NCBI GenBank assembly: GCA_016212925.1
Contig: JACRDF010000040.1
Span: 62,001-126,000 of the forward strand
Origin: Desulfomonile tiedjei
Lineage (GTDB): Bacteria; Desulfobacterota; Desulfomonilia; Desulfomonilales; Desulfomonilaceae
Direction of reading: 5' to 3'
DNA length: 64,000 bases
This document shows, one piece after another, positions 16,827-26,657 of this stretch. Below the pieces are notes generated by a model, which was not told the DNA's origin, ran no database searches, and saw only the letters and a program-made list of their open reading frames with translations. The translations under genes were made by a program, and so were the position numbers. The stretch's first letter is position 1. Each line of letters opens with the position of its first letter.

Positions 16827-18041
16827 GTGAACAAGAAACAGGTTCGCAAAATCGTTTTGGCTTATTCCGGGGGACTAGACACCTCGGTGATACTCAGATG
16901 GCTCGTGGATACGTACGACTGTCCGGTGGTGGCGTTTGCCGCGGACCTTGGTCAGGGGGAAGAACTCGCTCCCCTGGAAGAGAAAGCCAAGGCCACCGGC
17001 GCGACTTCTGTTCAGATTTTCGATCTCAAAGAGGAATTCGTTCGTGACTACGTGTTCCCCATGCTTCGCGCCAATGCGGTTTACGAGGGCTCCTACCTGT
17101 TGGGGACATCTATAGCCCGGCCGTGCATCGCGAAGGGCCAGATGGAAGTAGCCAAGAAGGAAAACGCCGACGCGGTCAGCCACGGCGCTACCGGAAAGGG
17201 CAACGACCAGGTGAGGTTCGAACTGGCCTATTTATCATTCGATCCGAGCATTGTGGTCATCGCGCCGTGGAGAATTTGGGACATGCGATCCAGGTCGGAC
17301 CTGGTCGAATACGCGAAAAGGAAAGGCATACCGATTACATCTACGGTTGAAAAGCCGTACAGCATGGACAGGAACATGCTTCACTTGAGCTTTGAAGGCG
17401 GGATTCTGGAGGACCCGTGGGCGGAGCCTCCGAAAGACATGTTCCTGCTCACCGTAGATCCGGAGGATGCGCCGGACAAGCCCGAGGAAATAGTCATTGC
17501 CTTCGAAGCCGGCGATCCCGTGGCCATAGACGGCAAGCGACTGTCCCCGGCCAACTTGCTGGCGGCATTGAACTCCGTCGCAGGTCTCAACGGCGTGGGG
17601 CGGGTTGATATGGTTGAGAATCGGTACGTGGGAATGAAGAGCCGTGGTGTATATGAAACCCCTGGCGGCACAGTTCTTCATAAGGCGAGGAGGGCTTTGG
17701 AATCCATAACCTTGGACCGTGAAGTCACGCACTTGAAGGATGAATGGATTGCCCGGTACGCCTCGCTCGTCTACAACGGGTACTGGTTTTCTCCGGAACG
17801 AAAGATGCTGCAAGCAGCGATCGACGAGGCCGCGAAAGTGGTTTCAGGAGATGTGAGGCTGAAGCTTTACAAAGGGAACGTCACTGTGACAGGAAGGCGC
17901 TCTGATAATTCCCTGTACGATCCGAGGTTCGCTACTTTCGAAGCGGACGAGGTCTACTCCCAAGCGGACGCGGAAGGTTTTATCAGATTGAATGCTCTTC
18001 GCCTACGGATCCGTTCCATGATAGAGGCACGGAGCAAGTAG
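16827..18041 (+). CDS. argG: Argininosuccinate synthase
   Basis: ATP-dependent joining of citrulline and aspartate. The 404-residue length is typical. The N-terminal P-loop-like pyrophosphatase motif is [12 protein letters not shown]. Further signatures are [13 protein letters not shown] (aspartate/citrulline site), [19 protein letters not shown] and [14 protein letters not shown] start with GGAGG just upstream. The 300-base gap from argF contains the family B repeat and could hold its own promoter. Confidence 0.97.
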   Translation: MNKKQVRKIVLAYSGGLDTSVILRWLVDTYDCPVVAFAADLGQGEELAPLEEKAKATGATSVQIFDLKEEFVRDYVFPMLRANAVYEGSYLLGTSIARPCIAKGQMEVAKKENADAVSHGATGKGNDQVRFELAYLSFDPSIVVIAPWRIWDMRSRSDLVEYAKRKGIPITSTVEKPYSMDRNMLHLSFEGGILEDPWAEPPKDMFLLTVDPEDAPDKPEEIVIAFEAGDPVAIDGKRLSPANLLAALNSVAGLNGVGRVDMVENRYVGMKSRGVYETPGGTVLHKARRALESITLDREVTHLKDEWIARYASLVYNGYWFSPERKMLQAAIDEAAKVVSGDVRLKLYKGNVTVTGRRSDNSLYDPRFATFEADEVYSQADAEGFIRLNALRLRIRSMIEARSK

Positions 18042-18107
18042 AGTCGTTGGCCGTTACCGGTCACATCGGCATGACGGCTGCCGGTACGCACGCAGCCGGA
18101 GGTTGTA

Positions 18108-19541
18108 ATGCCCAAGTTGTTGAAAAAAGCCAACCAAAGGGTCTCGGTAAAATCGGACGGAATTCGTAAAGGCCGTTTCGCGCGTGCAATGGACCCGCTG
18201 TTTGCTCGATTCAACGCCTCGGTTTCATTTGACAAACGTCTATTTGCGGAAGACGTGACGGGCAGCATCGCCCATGTCCGAATGTTGGGCCGTCAAGGCA
18301 TTGTATCAGCACAAGAAGCTCGTAAGATCGAGAAGGGCTTGAGATCCGTTCTTGATGATTTCGAGAAAGGACGGTTCGAGTTTCGCGAGGAGCTGGAAGA
18401 CGTCCACATCAACATAGAAGAGGCCCTGAGAGAGAAGATCGGTGAACTTGCAGGCAAGCTGCATACCGCGAGGAGTCGAAACGACCAGGTGGCGCTCGAT
18501 CTAAGGCTGTATCTGAAGGGCCGGATCGACATGCTGAGTGAGGACCTGCGTTCCCTGATGGCCGCGCTGGTGGATAAGTCAGAAGCCACTATCGACCTGC
18601 TGATTCCCGGGTACACTCATCTTCAAAGGGCTCAACCGGTGCGCCTCGCACATCATCTGATGGCTTATTTCCAGATGTTCAAGCGCGACTTCGGGCGCTT
18701 CCAAGATTCGCAAAGTCGTATGGACGAGATGCCCCTCGGCGCGGCCGCGCTCGCCGGCGCCACCTTTCCCATTGACAGAAAACGCGTGGCCGATGAATTG
18801 GGCTTCTCCGGCATCAGCGCCAATTCAATGGATGCGGTTTCCGACAGGGACTTCGCTCTCGAGTTTCTGTTTAACTCCTCGGTGGCAATGATGCATCTTT
18901 CGCGTCTCGCTGAGGAACTCATACTGTGGTCATCCGCCGAATTCGGCTTTTGTACCCTTCCGGATGCGTTCTGTTCGGGGTCCAGCATCATGCCTCAGAA
19001 GAAGAATCCGGACGCGTGTGAGCTGATCAGAGGCAAGACCGGTCGGGTTTACGGTGATCTCATAGCTTTGCTGACAACCTTGAAGGCATTGCCGCTGACG
19101 TACAACAAGGATTTGCAGGAGGACAAAGAGCCTGTTTTCGACGCGGTTGACACTCTGCAAGGTTCCCTCAGGATAATGGGCTCGCTGATTCCCGGTATCG
19201 AATTTCGCGGCGACCGAATGATCGAGGCCGCATCGGACCCATCGCTAGCGGCCACTGATCTTGCCGACAAGCTTGTCAGGGATGGCATGGCTTTCAGGGA
19301 TGCACATTCGAGAGTGGGCGCCATGATTCGTGAACGCTCCGGCCCGCGAGGAAAGAAAAAGGCGGGGACGTTGCCGAGCCCCGGAGAGATGGTAGAGGCA
19401 CGAAGCCACGAAGGGGGCACCGCCAGGAAGAGAGTGCTGGATCAGATCCGGGCGGCCGGATCGTTCCTGCAGGAGCTACAAAAGGCCGGCCGTGTTAAGA
19501 AGGCAAAGCGTAAAACCAGAGAGGGCGAGAGGAAGGCTTGA
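18108..19541 (+). CDS. argH: Argininosuccinate lyase
   Basis: Splits argininosuccinate to arginine and fumarate. The 477-residue fumarase/aspartase-superfamily protein carries HTARSRNDQVALDLRLYLKG (substrate contacts), GYTHLQRAQPVRLAHH (general-acid histidine) and the superfamily signature GSSIMPQKKNPD. ATG 18108 follows GGAGG. The start of the next gene overlaps its stop codon. A lysine-rich C-terminal tail (after residue ~455) exceeds the usual family end. Confidence 0.97.
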   Translation: MPKLLKKANQRVSVKSDGIRKGRFARAMDPLFARFNASVSFDKRLFAEDVTGSIAHVRMLGRQGIVSAQEARKIEKGLRSVLDDFEKGRFEFREELEDVHINIEEALREKIGELAGKLHTARSRNDQVALDLRLYLKGRIDMLSEDLRSLMAALVDKSEATIDLLIPGYTHLQRAQPVRLAHHLMAYFQMFKRDFGRFQDSQSRMDEMPLGAAALAGATFPIDRKRVADELGFSGISANSMDAVSDRDFALEFLFNSSVAMMHLSRLAEELILWSSAEFGFCTLPDAFCSGSSIMPQKKNPDACELIRGKTGRVYGDLIALLTTLKALPLTYNKDLQEDKEPVFDAVDTLQGSLRIMGSLIPGIEFRGDRMIEAASDPSLAATDLADKLVRDGMAFRDAHSRVGAMIRERSGPRGKKKAGTLPSPGEMVEARSHEGGTARKRVLDQIRAAGSFLQELQKAGRVKKAKRKTREGERKA

Positions 19542-20581
19542 GAAAAGCGCGTGCTGGAGTGTGGGTTGTCATAGTCTCGTGCTTTCTCGTCGGTTGCGGT
19601 TACAAGACGAGTCCGCGTCCTGCCACTGCCAGCATTCCCGGTGACATCGGTCTAGTAGACGCCCAAGCGTACGCTGACCGAATAGTGCTCAAATGGAGCG
19701 TGCCTCCTTCGAACGTAGATGGCTCTGCCTTACGTGACCTCTCGGGGTTCAAGATTTACCGTTTTGCCCAACCTCTGGGAGAGGAGTGCGACAACTGCGA
19801 AGAAAAGAAAAGCCTCCACGCTAACGTGGATTTTCAGAATCCTTCCAACGCCGTGATCAGTGCTGGGGAAGTAACCTATGCCGACAAGGATGTCTCACCC
19901 GGAAATGTTTACTCTTATTGGCTCTCGCCTTACAATCTAAGGGCCAGAGAAGGACGGGTGAGCCAGATCGTGACCGTAGACTACGGCGAACCTCCACCCG
20001 CGCCTGAGCAATTGAGGGCAGGCCCCGAGCCCAAAGGCATCATGCTGGAATGGGACGTTCCCGCACGAGCGGAGGGAATCAGTGGATACCGCGTGTACAG
20101 GGGAGCAACAGACGACCCCGAAGAGATGAAGTACATTGGCGGCGCTCAATCCAGGGACACGTCCTTTCTGGACCGGGAAGCTGAGAAGGAAAAGCGTTAT
20201 TTTTACCAGGTGCGGTCTTTCAAAATGAACAGAGGGATCTCGCTGGAGTCCTCGCCATCGTCTACGGTCAAAGCGCTAATGCCGGCCGTGCAATTCCAGC
20301 CGCCGGAAAACGTGAATAGGACTGCTACACGTCGCGGTATAAGCCTCTATTGGGACCCTGTGAAGATAGAAAAAGAGGAAACCCGATACAACGTTTATCG
20401 GTCGGAAACAGGAAAGATGTTTGAAAAGATCAACGCCCAGCCCCTCGTCAACCCAAAGTACTTCGACTCGAAAGTGCTCAGAGGAAGGACGTATCGTTAT
20501 GGCGTGACAGCGTTTCCCAAGGATAAACCAGAGTACGAGTCCAAACGCGCTGGCTCGGAAGAGGTCAAATTTATCCCCTGA
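19538..20581 (+). CDS. Lipoprotein with fibronectin type III-like domains
   Basis: A 347-residue predicted lipoprotein. A basic start and hydrophobic segment are followed by the lipobox LVGC at about residue 20, so mature lipidated protein would begin CGYKTSPRP. At least three fibronectin-III-like units follow, with repeated W-x-VP / SGYRVYRG / YFYQVRSF and YRYGVTAF patterns. The TTG start overlaps the argH TGA (TTGA) with AGGAAGG upstream, so it is translationally coupled. In many proteobacteria a small CGxKGPL lipoprotein (LptM/YifL) precedes lysA or dapF. Position and the CGYK start are reminiscent, but this protein is far larger. Function unknown. Confidence 0.75.
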   Translation: MRKARAGVWVVIVSCFLVGCGYKTSPRPATASIPGDIGLVDAQAYADRIVLKWSVPPSNVDGSALRDLSGFKIYRFAQPLGEECDNCEEKKSLHANVDFQNPSNAVISAGEVTYADKDVSPGNVYSYWLSPYNLRAREGRVSQIVTVDYGEPPPAPEQLRAGPEPKGIMLEWDVPARAEGISGYRVYRGATDDPEEMKYIGGAQSRDTSFLDREAEKEKRYFYQVRSFKMNRGISLESSPSSTVKALMPAVQFQPPENVNRTATRRGISLYWDPVKIEKEETRYNVYRSETGKMFEKINAQPLVNPKYFDSKVLRGRTYRYGVTAFPKDKPEYESKRAGSEEVKFIP

Positions 20582-20593
20582 TCAGGAAATTAG

Positions 20594-21865
20594 ATGCATT
20601 TTTTCAACTACATAGATGGTGAGCTTTATTGCGAGAATGTTCCCGTGCAGCGTATCTGCGATGAGGTAGGAACACCTGTCTTCGTTTACAGCAGGGAAAC
20701 CCTGGAACGACACTACAGGGTCTTTGAGGAACCCTTTGCCTCCGTCGATCATTTGATCTGCTATTCGATGAAAGCCTGCTCCAATCTGGCAGTTTTGAGG
20801 CTCTTCGGGAATCTGGGAGGAGGGGTGGACATTGTTTCCGGCGGTGAGCTATACCGCGCTCTAACGGCCGGAATAGACGCATCAAAAATCGTCTACTCCG
20901 GAGTCGGGAAAAAAGCTTCCGAAATGGATGAAGCGCTGGCCGCGGGAATCCTGATGTTCAATGTGGAGTCCGAAGCCGAATTGGATCTCCTTGACCAGCG
21001 AGCGCAGGCCCTCGGCAAACGAGCGGCAATAGCGTTACGGGTGAATCCCGACGTCGATCCTCAGACCCATCCGTACATATCCACGGGGCTGAAAAGAAAC
21101 AAATTCGGAATCGACTCGGAGCGTTCTGTCGAACTGTATCGCAAAGCGCGAAAGATGAAAGGGGTGGAACCCGTCGGAGTCGATTGCCATATCGGCAGCC
21201 AACTCACCGAGCTTTCCCCGTTTCTCGAAGCAGTTGACCTGCTTCAAGATCTGATCGAGACCCTCCGGTCGGAGGGCTTCAACATAAGATATCTGGATTT
21301 AGGCGGGGGCTTGGGCATCCCGTATGACGAGGAAAACCCACCTCTGCCGGCAGCTTACGGAAAAGCGATCGTGGATCGCGTGGCCGACCTCAACGTTACA
21401 CTCATTCTGGAACCGGGCCGCCTCCTGGTAGGCAATGCCGGCATTTTGGGCGCCAGAGTGCTTTACGAGAAGCATGGACCAGAAAAAAGCTTCGTAATTG
21501 TGGACGCGGCGATGAACGATTTGATCCGGCCCAGCCTTTACAAAGCACATCATTCAGTGTGGAAGGTGATCCCGGGGAAGAATAAAGAGATCTCAGAGGC
21601 CAGGATAATCGCAGACGTTGTGGGCCCGATATGCGAATCCGGAGATTTCTTGGCCCAGTCCCGTGAGATGGAGCCCGTGGAATCGGGCGAGCTGATTGCG
21701 ATCATGAGCGCAGGTGCGTATGGTTTTTCAATGTCCTCGAACTACAATTCTCGGCCCAGAGCAGCGGAAGTCCTCGTGGATGGTTCCCGGTACCACATTA
21801 TCCGCAGCCGCGAAACTTACGAGGATCTTATACGGGGGGAGCGGATACCGCCCGAAATGCTCTAA
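20594..21865 (+). CDS. lysA: Diaminopimelate decarboxylase
   Basis: Last step of lysine synthesis, decarboxylating meso-diaminopimelate. The 423-residue protein has the fold-III PLP lysine in YSMKACSNLAVL near residue 59, the histidine of DCHIGSQLTEL, LDLGGGLGIPYD, ILEPGRLLVGNAG (phosphate and arginine) and GPICESGDFLA with the catalytic cysteine/glutamate. Twelve bases follow the lipoprotein gene; dapA starts 20 bases after its stop, consistent with one operon. Confidence 0.96.
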   Translation: MHFFNYIDGELYCENVPVQRICDEVGTPVFVYSRETLERHYRVFEEPFASVDHLICYSMKACSNLAVLRLFGNLGGGVDIVSGGELYRALTAGIDASKIVYSGVGKKASEMDEALAAGILMFNVESEAELDLLDQRAQALGKRAAIALRVNPDVDPQTHPYISTGLKRNKFGIDSERSVELYRKARKMKGVEPVGVDCHIGSQLTELSPFLEAVDLLQDLIETLRSEGFNIRYLDLGGGLGIPYDEENPPLPAAYGKAIVDRVADLNVTLILEPGRLLVGNAGILGARVLYEKHGPEKSFVIVDAAMNDLIRPSLYKAHHSVWKVIPGKNKEISEARIIADVVGPICESGDFLAQSREMEPVESGELIAIMSAGAYGFSMSSNYNSRPRAAEVLVDGSRYHIIRSRETYEDLIRGERIPPEML

Positions 21866-21885
21866 CTAAAGTGATGGAGGAGACG

Positions 21886-22758
21886 ATGTTATCAGGAGCC
21901 CTTACTGCAATAGTGACGCCTTTCCGAAACGGTCAAGTGGACGAGGGCGCGCTCAAGGGATTGATCCGCTTCGGTATTGACGGGGGAATCAGCGGACTGG
22001 TTCCCTGCGGGACCACTGGCGAGTCACCAACCCTGAGCCACGAAGAGCACAATCGCGTTGTGGAAATCACTGTCAAGGAAGTGGCAGGTCAGGTCAAGGT
22101 GATCGCTGGAACGGGTTCCAACAGTACGGAAGAAGCGATCAGCCTCACAAAGCATGCAAAGGCCGTAGGCGCTGATGGGGCCCTACTTGTCTCTCCTTAC
22201 TACAACAAGCCGACCCAGGAAGGACTGTACCAGCACTTCAAGACTGTGGCCGAGACCGTAGACCTCCCTATCGTGCTGTACAACATTCAGGGCCGGACAG
22301 GTGTCAACATTGAGAATTCCACCGTCCAGAGGCTGTCGCGGGTCCCTAATATCGTCGGGGTGAAAGAGGCGTCCGGTTCGATACTCCAGATGAGCGAGGT
22401 CCTCAGGCTTTGCGGCCCGGATTTCGACGTGCTCTCGGGCGATGACCAGATGACGTTTCCCCTGATGGCGCTGGGCGGAAAGGGTGTCATCTCGGTGGTG
22501 ACCAACATCGTCCCTGACAGAATGTCAAAGCTGGTGGCGGCCATGCTCAACGGTGAAGTGGAAAAGGCGCGATCCATGCACTTTGATATATATGAGCTTT
22601 GCCAGGCCATGTTCCTTGAGACCAACCCGATTCCGGTCAAGGCCGCGCTCGGTCTCATGGGTAAACTAGAACCGGAATTCAGACTCCCGTTATGCTCACC
22701 CTCAGAGGCCAACATGGCCAAGCTGAGGACGGTCCTGGAGAAATACGGAATCCTTTGA
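21886..22758 (+). CDS. dapA: 4-hydroxy-tetrahydrodipicolinate synthase
   Basis: Condenses pyruvate with aspartate semialdehyde at the branch to lysine and diaminopimelate. Motifs are ALTAIVTPFRNGQVD, the GTTGESPTLSHEEH loop (catalytic Thr pair), YYNKPTQEGLYQHF (Tyr) and VGVKEASGSILQ with the Schiff-base lysine near residue 161. I chose ATG 21886 (290 residues), preceded by GGAGGA, over GTG/ATG codons five and four codons upstream that overlap this ribosome site. Confidence 0.96.
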   Translation: MLSGALTAIVTPFRNGQVDEGALKGLIRFGIDGGISGLVPCGTTGESPTLSHEEHNRVVEITVKEVAGQVKVIAGTGSNSTEEAISLTKHAKAVGADGALLVSPYYNKPTQEGLYQHFKTVAETVDLPIVLYNIQGRTGVNIENSTVQRLSRVPNIVGVKEASGSILQMSEVLRLCGPDFDVLSGDDQMTFPLMALGGKGVISVVTNIVPDRMSKLVAAMLNGEVEKARSMHFDIYELCQAMFLETNPIPVKAALGLMGKLEPEFRLPLCSPSEANMAKLRTVLEKYGIL

Positions 22759-22771
22759 GAGGGGGTTTGAT

Positions 22772-23581
22772 ATGAAAGTAGCTGTCAGCGGCGCCGCAGG
22801 GCGCATGGGAAAAAGAATTCTTGCTCTGGCGCATGACCATCCCGAAATGGAAATCGTCGGCGCTTTGGACTCGGCTCAGAATCAGGCTCTGGGAAAGGAC
22901 GCGGGAGAAAATGCGGGCTTAGGCAAAATAGGGGTGCCCATTACCAGCGACGTCCAAGACGTGCTGGAGAATTGTGATGTCTTGATAGACTTCTCTTTTC
23001 CCGGTGCCTCGGTCGAACACATCAAGACAGCCGCGGAAATGGGTAAAGCCATCGTTGTCGGCACCACCGGGTTCTCTGTCGAGCAACGCAAAGAGATTGA
23101 GGAAGTAGGACCTCGCACAAGATGCTTGGTCGCTCCGAATATGAGCATGGGGGTAAATCTCCTGTTCAGCCTGGCCGGTAGCGTGGCGCAGACCTTGGGC
23201 GGCGACTACGATGTAGAAATCATTGAGGCGCATCACAGGATGAAGAAGGATGCCCCGAGCGGCACAGCAAACAAGCTCGCGGAAGTGATCTCCGAGGCCC
23301 TTGGAAGAGACCTGCAAACCGCGGGTGTGTACGGGCGCCACGGCCTTGTCGGTGAACGCAAGGCCTCCGAGATCGGCGTAATGGCAGTGAGGGGCGGCGA
23401 TATTGTTGGGGACCATACGGTGATGTTCGTCACCAACGGTGAGCGCATCGAGCTTGTCCACAGGGCGCACACTCGCGGTGCTTTTGCCAAAGGAGCGATT
23501 CGGGCGGCTCTGTGGTTGGTTTCTCAACCGAACGGTCTGTATGACATGATGGACGTTCTTGGATTAAAGGAAAAGAAATGA
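22772..23581 (+). CDS. dapB: 4-hydroxy-tetrahydrodipicolinate reductase
   Basis: NAD(P)H-dependent reduction following DapA. The 269-residue protein has the Rossmann loop VSGAAGRMGKRI at the N-terminus, the VGTTGFS motif, the catalytic EAHHRMKKDAPSGTA near residue 153 and the C-terminal HRAHTRGAFAKGAI. A GAGGGGG ribosome site precedes the ATG. Its stop overlaps the start of the FAH-family gene (ATGA). Confidence 0.96.
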   Translation: MKVAVSGAAGRMGKRILALAHDHPEMEIVGALDSAQNQALGKDAGENAGLGKIGVPITSDVQDVLENCDVLIDFSFPGASVEHIKTAAEMGKAIVVGTTGFSVEQRKEIEEVGPRTRCLVAPNMSMGVNLLFSLAGSVAQTLGGDYDVEIIEAHHRMKKDAPSGTANKLAEVISEALGRDLQTAGVYGRHGLVGERKASEIGVMAVRGGDIVGDHTVMFVTNGERIELVHRAHTRGAFAKGAIRAALWLVSQPNGLYDMMDVLGLKEKK

Positions 23582-24312
23582 AGATTGCCAGATTCAAAAT
23601 TGACGATCGGGTTCTCGATGGGAAGGTGGAGGGTGACACGCTCGTGCCCCTCGCAACTGACACTTCAGCGTGGGCGCACCAAATCGGCAAAGTGCAATTG
23701 CTCGCTCCATGCCAACCTACCAAGATAGTTGCAGTTGGACTCAATTACAGGGATCATGCGGAAGAGGTGAATTTGCCCCTACCTGAAGAGCCGCTCCTCT
23801 TCTTGAAACCTGCCTCAAGTGTGATCGGTAACGGGGACGGGATCATTTTGCCTCCTCAGAGCAAGAGGGTGGACTACGAAGCCGAGCTGGCCATCGTGAT
23901 AGACAAGACAGCCAGGAATGTAACCCTGGAGCAAGCCCGGAACTACATAAGAGGCTATACATGCCTCAATGACGTGACCGCGCGAGACCTGCAAGGCAAG
24001 GACGGACAATGGACCCGGGCTAAAGGTTTCGACACCTTCTGTCCCATAGGCCCTTGGATAGAAACGGAAATCGATCCGTCGGATTTGAAGATAGAGTTGT
24101 TCCTGAACGGCGATCGCAAACAGGCGTCCAGGACTTCCAACCTCATATTCAACCCTTTCCGGTTGGTGGAATTCATATCGGGGATCATGACGCTGCTGCC
24201 GGGCGATGTTATCGCCACCGGCACCACCTCGGGGATAGGGCCCATGAAAGATGGGGACAAGGTGGAGGTCAGAATCGAAGGCATAGGTTCCTTGATCAAC
24301 AAGGTTTTCTGA
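23578..24312 (+). CDS. Fumarylacetoacetate hydrolase (FAH)-family protein
   Basis: A 244-residue FAH-fold enzyme. The metal-binding EAE triad is in RVDYEAELAIVI near residue 98. Other family features are VGLNYRDHAEEV, the LNDVTARDLQGKDGQWTRAK loop, and a C-terminal MTLLPGDVIATGTTSGIGPM. Members cleave C-C bonds of acylpyruvates, decarboxylate oxaloacetate or isomerise dienoates; the exact reaction cannot be told from sequence. ATGA overlap with dapB implies translational coupling, a frequent but unexplained position in this phylum (general knowledge). Confidence 0.85.
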   Translation: MKIARFKIDDRVLDGKVEGDTLVPLATDTSAWAHQIGKVQLLAPCQPTKIVAVGLNYRDHAEEVNLPLPEEPLLFLKPASSVIGNGDGIILPPQSKRVDYEAELAIVIDKTARNVTLEQARNYIRGYTCLNDVTARDLQGKDGQWTRAKGFDTFCPIGPWIETEIDPSDLKIELFLNGDRKQASRTSNLIFNPFRLVEFISGIMTLLPGDVIATGTTSGIGPMKDGDKVEVRIEGIGSLINKVF

Positions 24313-24320
24313 GTGTAGAG

Positions 24321-24854
24321 ATGGGTCAAATGGCGTACATCGGATTCGGGGCCAACTTGGGCGACAGAAGAGCCAAGTTTGACGCAGCGCTCGAAGCGCT
24401 CAATTTGATGCCCGCGACAACGGTCAGGGGACATTCGCGCCTTTACGAGACTGAACCTGAGGGTCTCACGGACGGCGGCCAGAATTTCCTGAATGCAGCT
24501 ATAGCTGTCGAGACTGACCTGGCGCCGGCGGACTTGATGTCGGCCATCAGAGACGTTGAGTTACGGCTGGGGAAATCACGCGGACATCGCAGTGATTTGT
24601 CGCGCGTGATCGACTTGGACCTGCTTCTGTACGCGAACAAGCAAGTGAAGGAAGGATCGTTGGAGGTACCCCATCCGCGGATGCACCGCAGGGCCTTTGT
24701 GCTGGCGCCGTTGGCCGAGATCGCACCCGAGGCTGTGCATCCGGTACTGGGTTCTACTGTGCGTGACTTGTTGGGTCTCCTCTCTCGGGAGGACACCGAA
24801 AAAGCGCAACCGATCGTGGACTGTCCAAGTGGGCCGGAGCGGCGCACGAAATGA
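24321..24854 (+). CDS. folK: 2-amino-4-hydroxy-6-hydroxymethyldihydropteridine pyrophosphokinase
   Basis: Transfers pyrophosphate from ATP to the pterin in folate synthesis. The 177-residue form has the GFGANLGDRRAKFDAALEAL start, YETEPEG, the NFLNAAIAVET strand, and the signature SRVIDLDLLLYA with the magnesium aspartates near residue 95, then VPHPRMHRRAFVLAPLAEI. ATG 24321 is used; ATG 24330 is an alternative. An in-frame upstream start at 24054 would overlap the FAH gene by 260 bases and is rejected. Confidence 0.93.
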   Translation: MGQMAYIGFGANLGDRRAKFDAALEALNLMPATTVRGHSRLYETEPEGLTDGGQNFLNAAIAVETDLAPADLMSAIRDVELRLGKSRGHRSDLSRVIDLDLLLYANKQVKEGSLEVPHPRMHRRAFVLAPLAEIAPEAVHPVLGSTVRDLLGLLSREDTEKAQPIVDCPSGPERRTK

Positions 24855-25117
24855 TTCTGAGAATAATCCTAATCGCGCTGTTGATTTACGTGCTTTTCAA
24901 GGCTACCTCCTTGGCGATCCGTTCCTTCAAGGATCGGTCGGTTGAGACGAGAGATCAGGCCCCATTGTTCAGTCGCGAAGTAAGCGAAATGGTGCGTGAC
25001 CCCGTTTGCGGGGTCTACACAGCACCTAATGAGGCACTGAGCGTAATGAACGAGGGGCGGAGGATTCATTTCTGTTCCGCGGAATGTCGCCAGAAGTATA
25101 TCGATCAACAGGCCTGA
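24851..25117 (+). CDS. Small membrane protein with YHS/TRASH-like metal motif
   Basis: An 88-residue protein with an N-terminal transmembrane helix (residues 2-20) and a C-terminal YHS-like module: VRDPVCGVY, then IHFCSAECRQKYI. The CG..CxxxC spacing is that of the TRASH/YHS metal-binding fold found in copper or heavy-metal proteins and in PP0621-type proteins. Role unknown. ATGA overlap with folK; the hybrid kinase starts eight bases after its stop. Confidence 0.7.
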   Translation: MILRIILIALLIYVLFKATSLAIRSFKDRSVETRDQAPLFSREVSEMVRDPVCGVYTAPNEALSVMNEGRRIHFCSAECRQKYIDQQA

Positions 25118-25124
25118 AAGTAGC

Positions 25125-26657
25125 ATGAAAACCAGCGTGGAAAACGCAACCATACTCATTGCGGACGATTCCGAGATCTTGAACAACATGCTGAAGGATG
25201 TGTTCGAGGAGAACGGGTTTGAAGTTGTTCAGGCTTTCGACGGGGAGGAATGCAGGAGCATCTTTCTCAGGAAGCACCCGGATCTGGCTTTTGTTGACAT
25301 TCACATGCCCAAGATCGATGGCATTGAAATGCTCCGTTACATCAAAGAAAGAGACCGCCGAACCCTTGTTGTCATGATGACGGGCGTAGGCTCGGAGCAG
25401 ACCGCGGTCAGGGCGATGAAACTCGGAGCGGATGACTACCTGACCAAGCCTTTCGGGATAGACGAAGTAGTGGCCTTAGCCACGAAATTGTTGGAGCGGC
25501 GGCAAGCGGCCGATGAAAATGTGCGACTGAAAAAGGAGATCCACCGCGCTGAAAGGTACCTGGCACACCTTGCTACGATCATCAACGAAGCAATCATCAC
25601 CACGGATCAGCAAGGGAGAATCCAGTTTACCAACAGGGCGGTCTCGGACCTGTGGGGGTACTCGAGCGACGAGTTGAAGGACCAGGATATACATTTCCTC
25701 ATACGGGGGCAAGCGAGAACGCTCCTTTCCCGTGACATTGTGAAAGAGACCATTCGAGAAGGAAAGCTGGAAGGTGAATTCCATTTCAGAAAGAAAGATA
25801 AGGGGACCTTTCCCGGCTACCTGTCATCATCGGTAATAAAGGAAAAAGGACAGGTTCGCGGAATTGTGACGGTTGTGGCGGATTTGACGAGGCTTTACGA
25901 GGTTGAAAGGCGGCTTAAACAATCCGAAAAACTGGCTGCTCTCGGCAAGGTTGTGGAAGGGATCGCACATGAAGTGAGGAACTCCCTGACATCGTTGGGC
26001 GGGTTTGCCCTCCGCTTGCGCAAGATTACAACCGGCGATCCTCAATGTGCTCAATACACCGGTATCATTCTCGACGACGTTTCCCGCCTGGAGAAGATGG
26101 TTGCGGATATCGAGGAATACGTCCGCTTCTCCAAGTTCTACACCTTCCGTTACGAAAAGACAGACCTTTTACCCGTGGTTGAGAGCGCCAGGGACAGGGC
26201 GGTCCGAGAGCTTCCTTCGCGGTTGGTGGAGAGAGTGTCTTTTAGCCTGGTTGCCGACGAGAATCTTCCGCATGTCCTCGCGGATTCCGTTGCCATCGAG
26301 GAGGTTTTTTTCAATCTGATTCTGAACGCGTACGAGGCCATGCCTCGCGGGGGGAGAGTGAAGGCAACACTGCGGAACATCAACTCCGCGGTTTCCGTCG
26401 CGTTTACGGATACGGGCGCGGGTATCCGCGACGAAGACCTGACGGACATATTCAACCCCTTCTTCACCTCCAAGACCACCGGCGCAGGAATGGGGTTGAG
26501 CAAAGCCTATCTTCTGGTGGAAGAGCACAGGGGCGCGATAAACGTGCGATCCGAACCCGGAAAGGGGACCACCGTGGAGGTTCTTTTGCCTGTGGACAGG
26601 TTAATGACCGGGCTATTTTCCTGGGAAACGGAATCGCACGGCGGACCCTTCAGATAG
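25125..26657 (+). CDS. REC-PAS-histidine kinase hybrid
   Basis: A 510-residue cytosolic signalling protein. Order: receiver domain (residues ~8-120; acidic pocket IADDSE, phospho-acceptor in FVDIHMP, lysine in YLTKPFG), PAS domain (~145-260), HisKA dimerisation helix with GIAHEVRNSLTS (phospho-histidine near 285), HATPase with N-box ILNAYEAMPRGG, DTGAGI and GAGMGLS. No membrane segment, so input probably arrives through the receiver or PAS. An N-terminal receiver on a kinase points to a phosphorelay step; no partner lies adjacent. Last gene of the folK-side group. Confidence 0.9.
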   Translation: MKTSVENATILIADDSEILNNMLKDVFEENGFEVVQAFDGEECRSIFLRKHPDLAFVDIHMPKIDGIEMLRYIKERDRRTLVVMMTGVGSEQTAVRAMKLGADDYLTKPFGIDEVVALATKLLERRQAADENVRLKKEIHRAERYLAHLATIINEAIITTDQQGRIQFTNRAVSDLWGYSSDELKDQDIHFLIRGQARTLLSRDIVKETIREGKLEGEFHFRKKDKGTFPGYLSSSVIKEKGQVRGIVTVVADLTRLYEVERRLKQSEKLAALGKVVEGIAHEVRNSLTSLGGFALRLRKITTGDPQCAQYTGIILDDVSRLEKMVADIEEYVRFSKFYTFRYEKTDLLPVVESARDRAVRELPSRLVERVSFSLVADENLPHVLADSVAIEEVFFNLILNAYEAMPRGGRVKATLRNINSAVSVAFTDTGAGIRDEDLTDIFNPFFTSKTTGAGMGLSKAYLLVEEHRGAINVRSEPGKGTTVEVLLPVDRLMTGLFSWETESHGGPFR

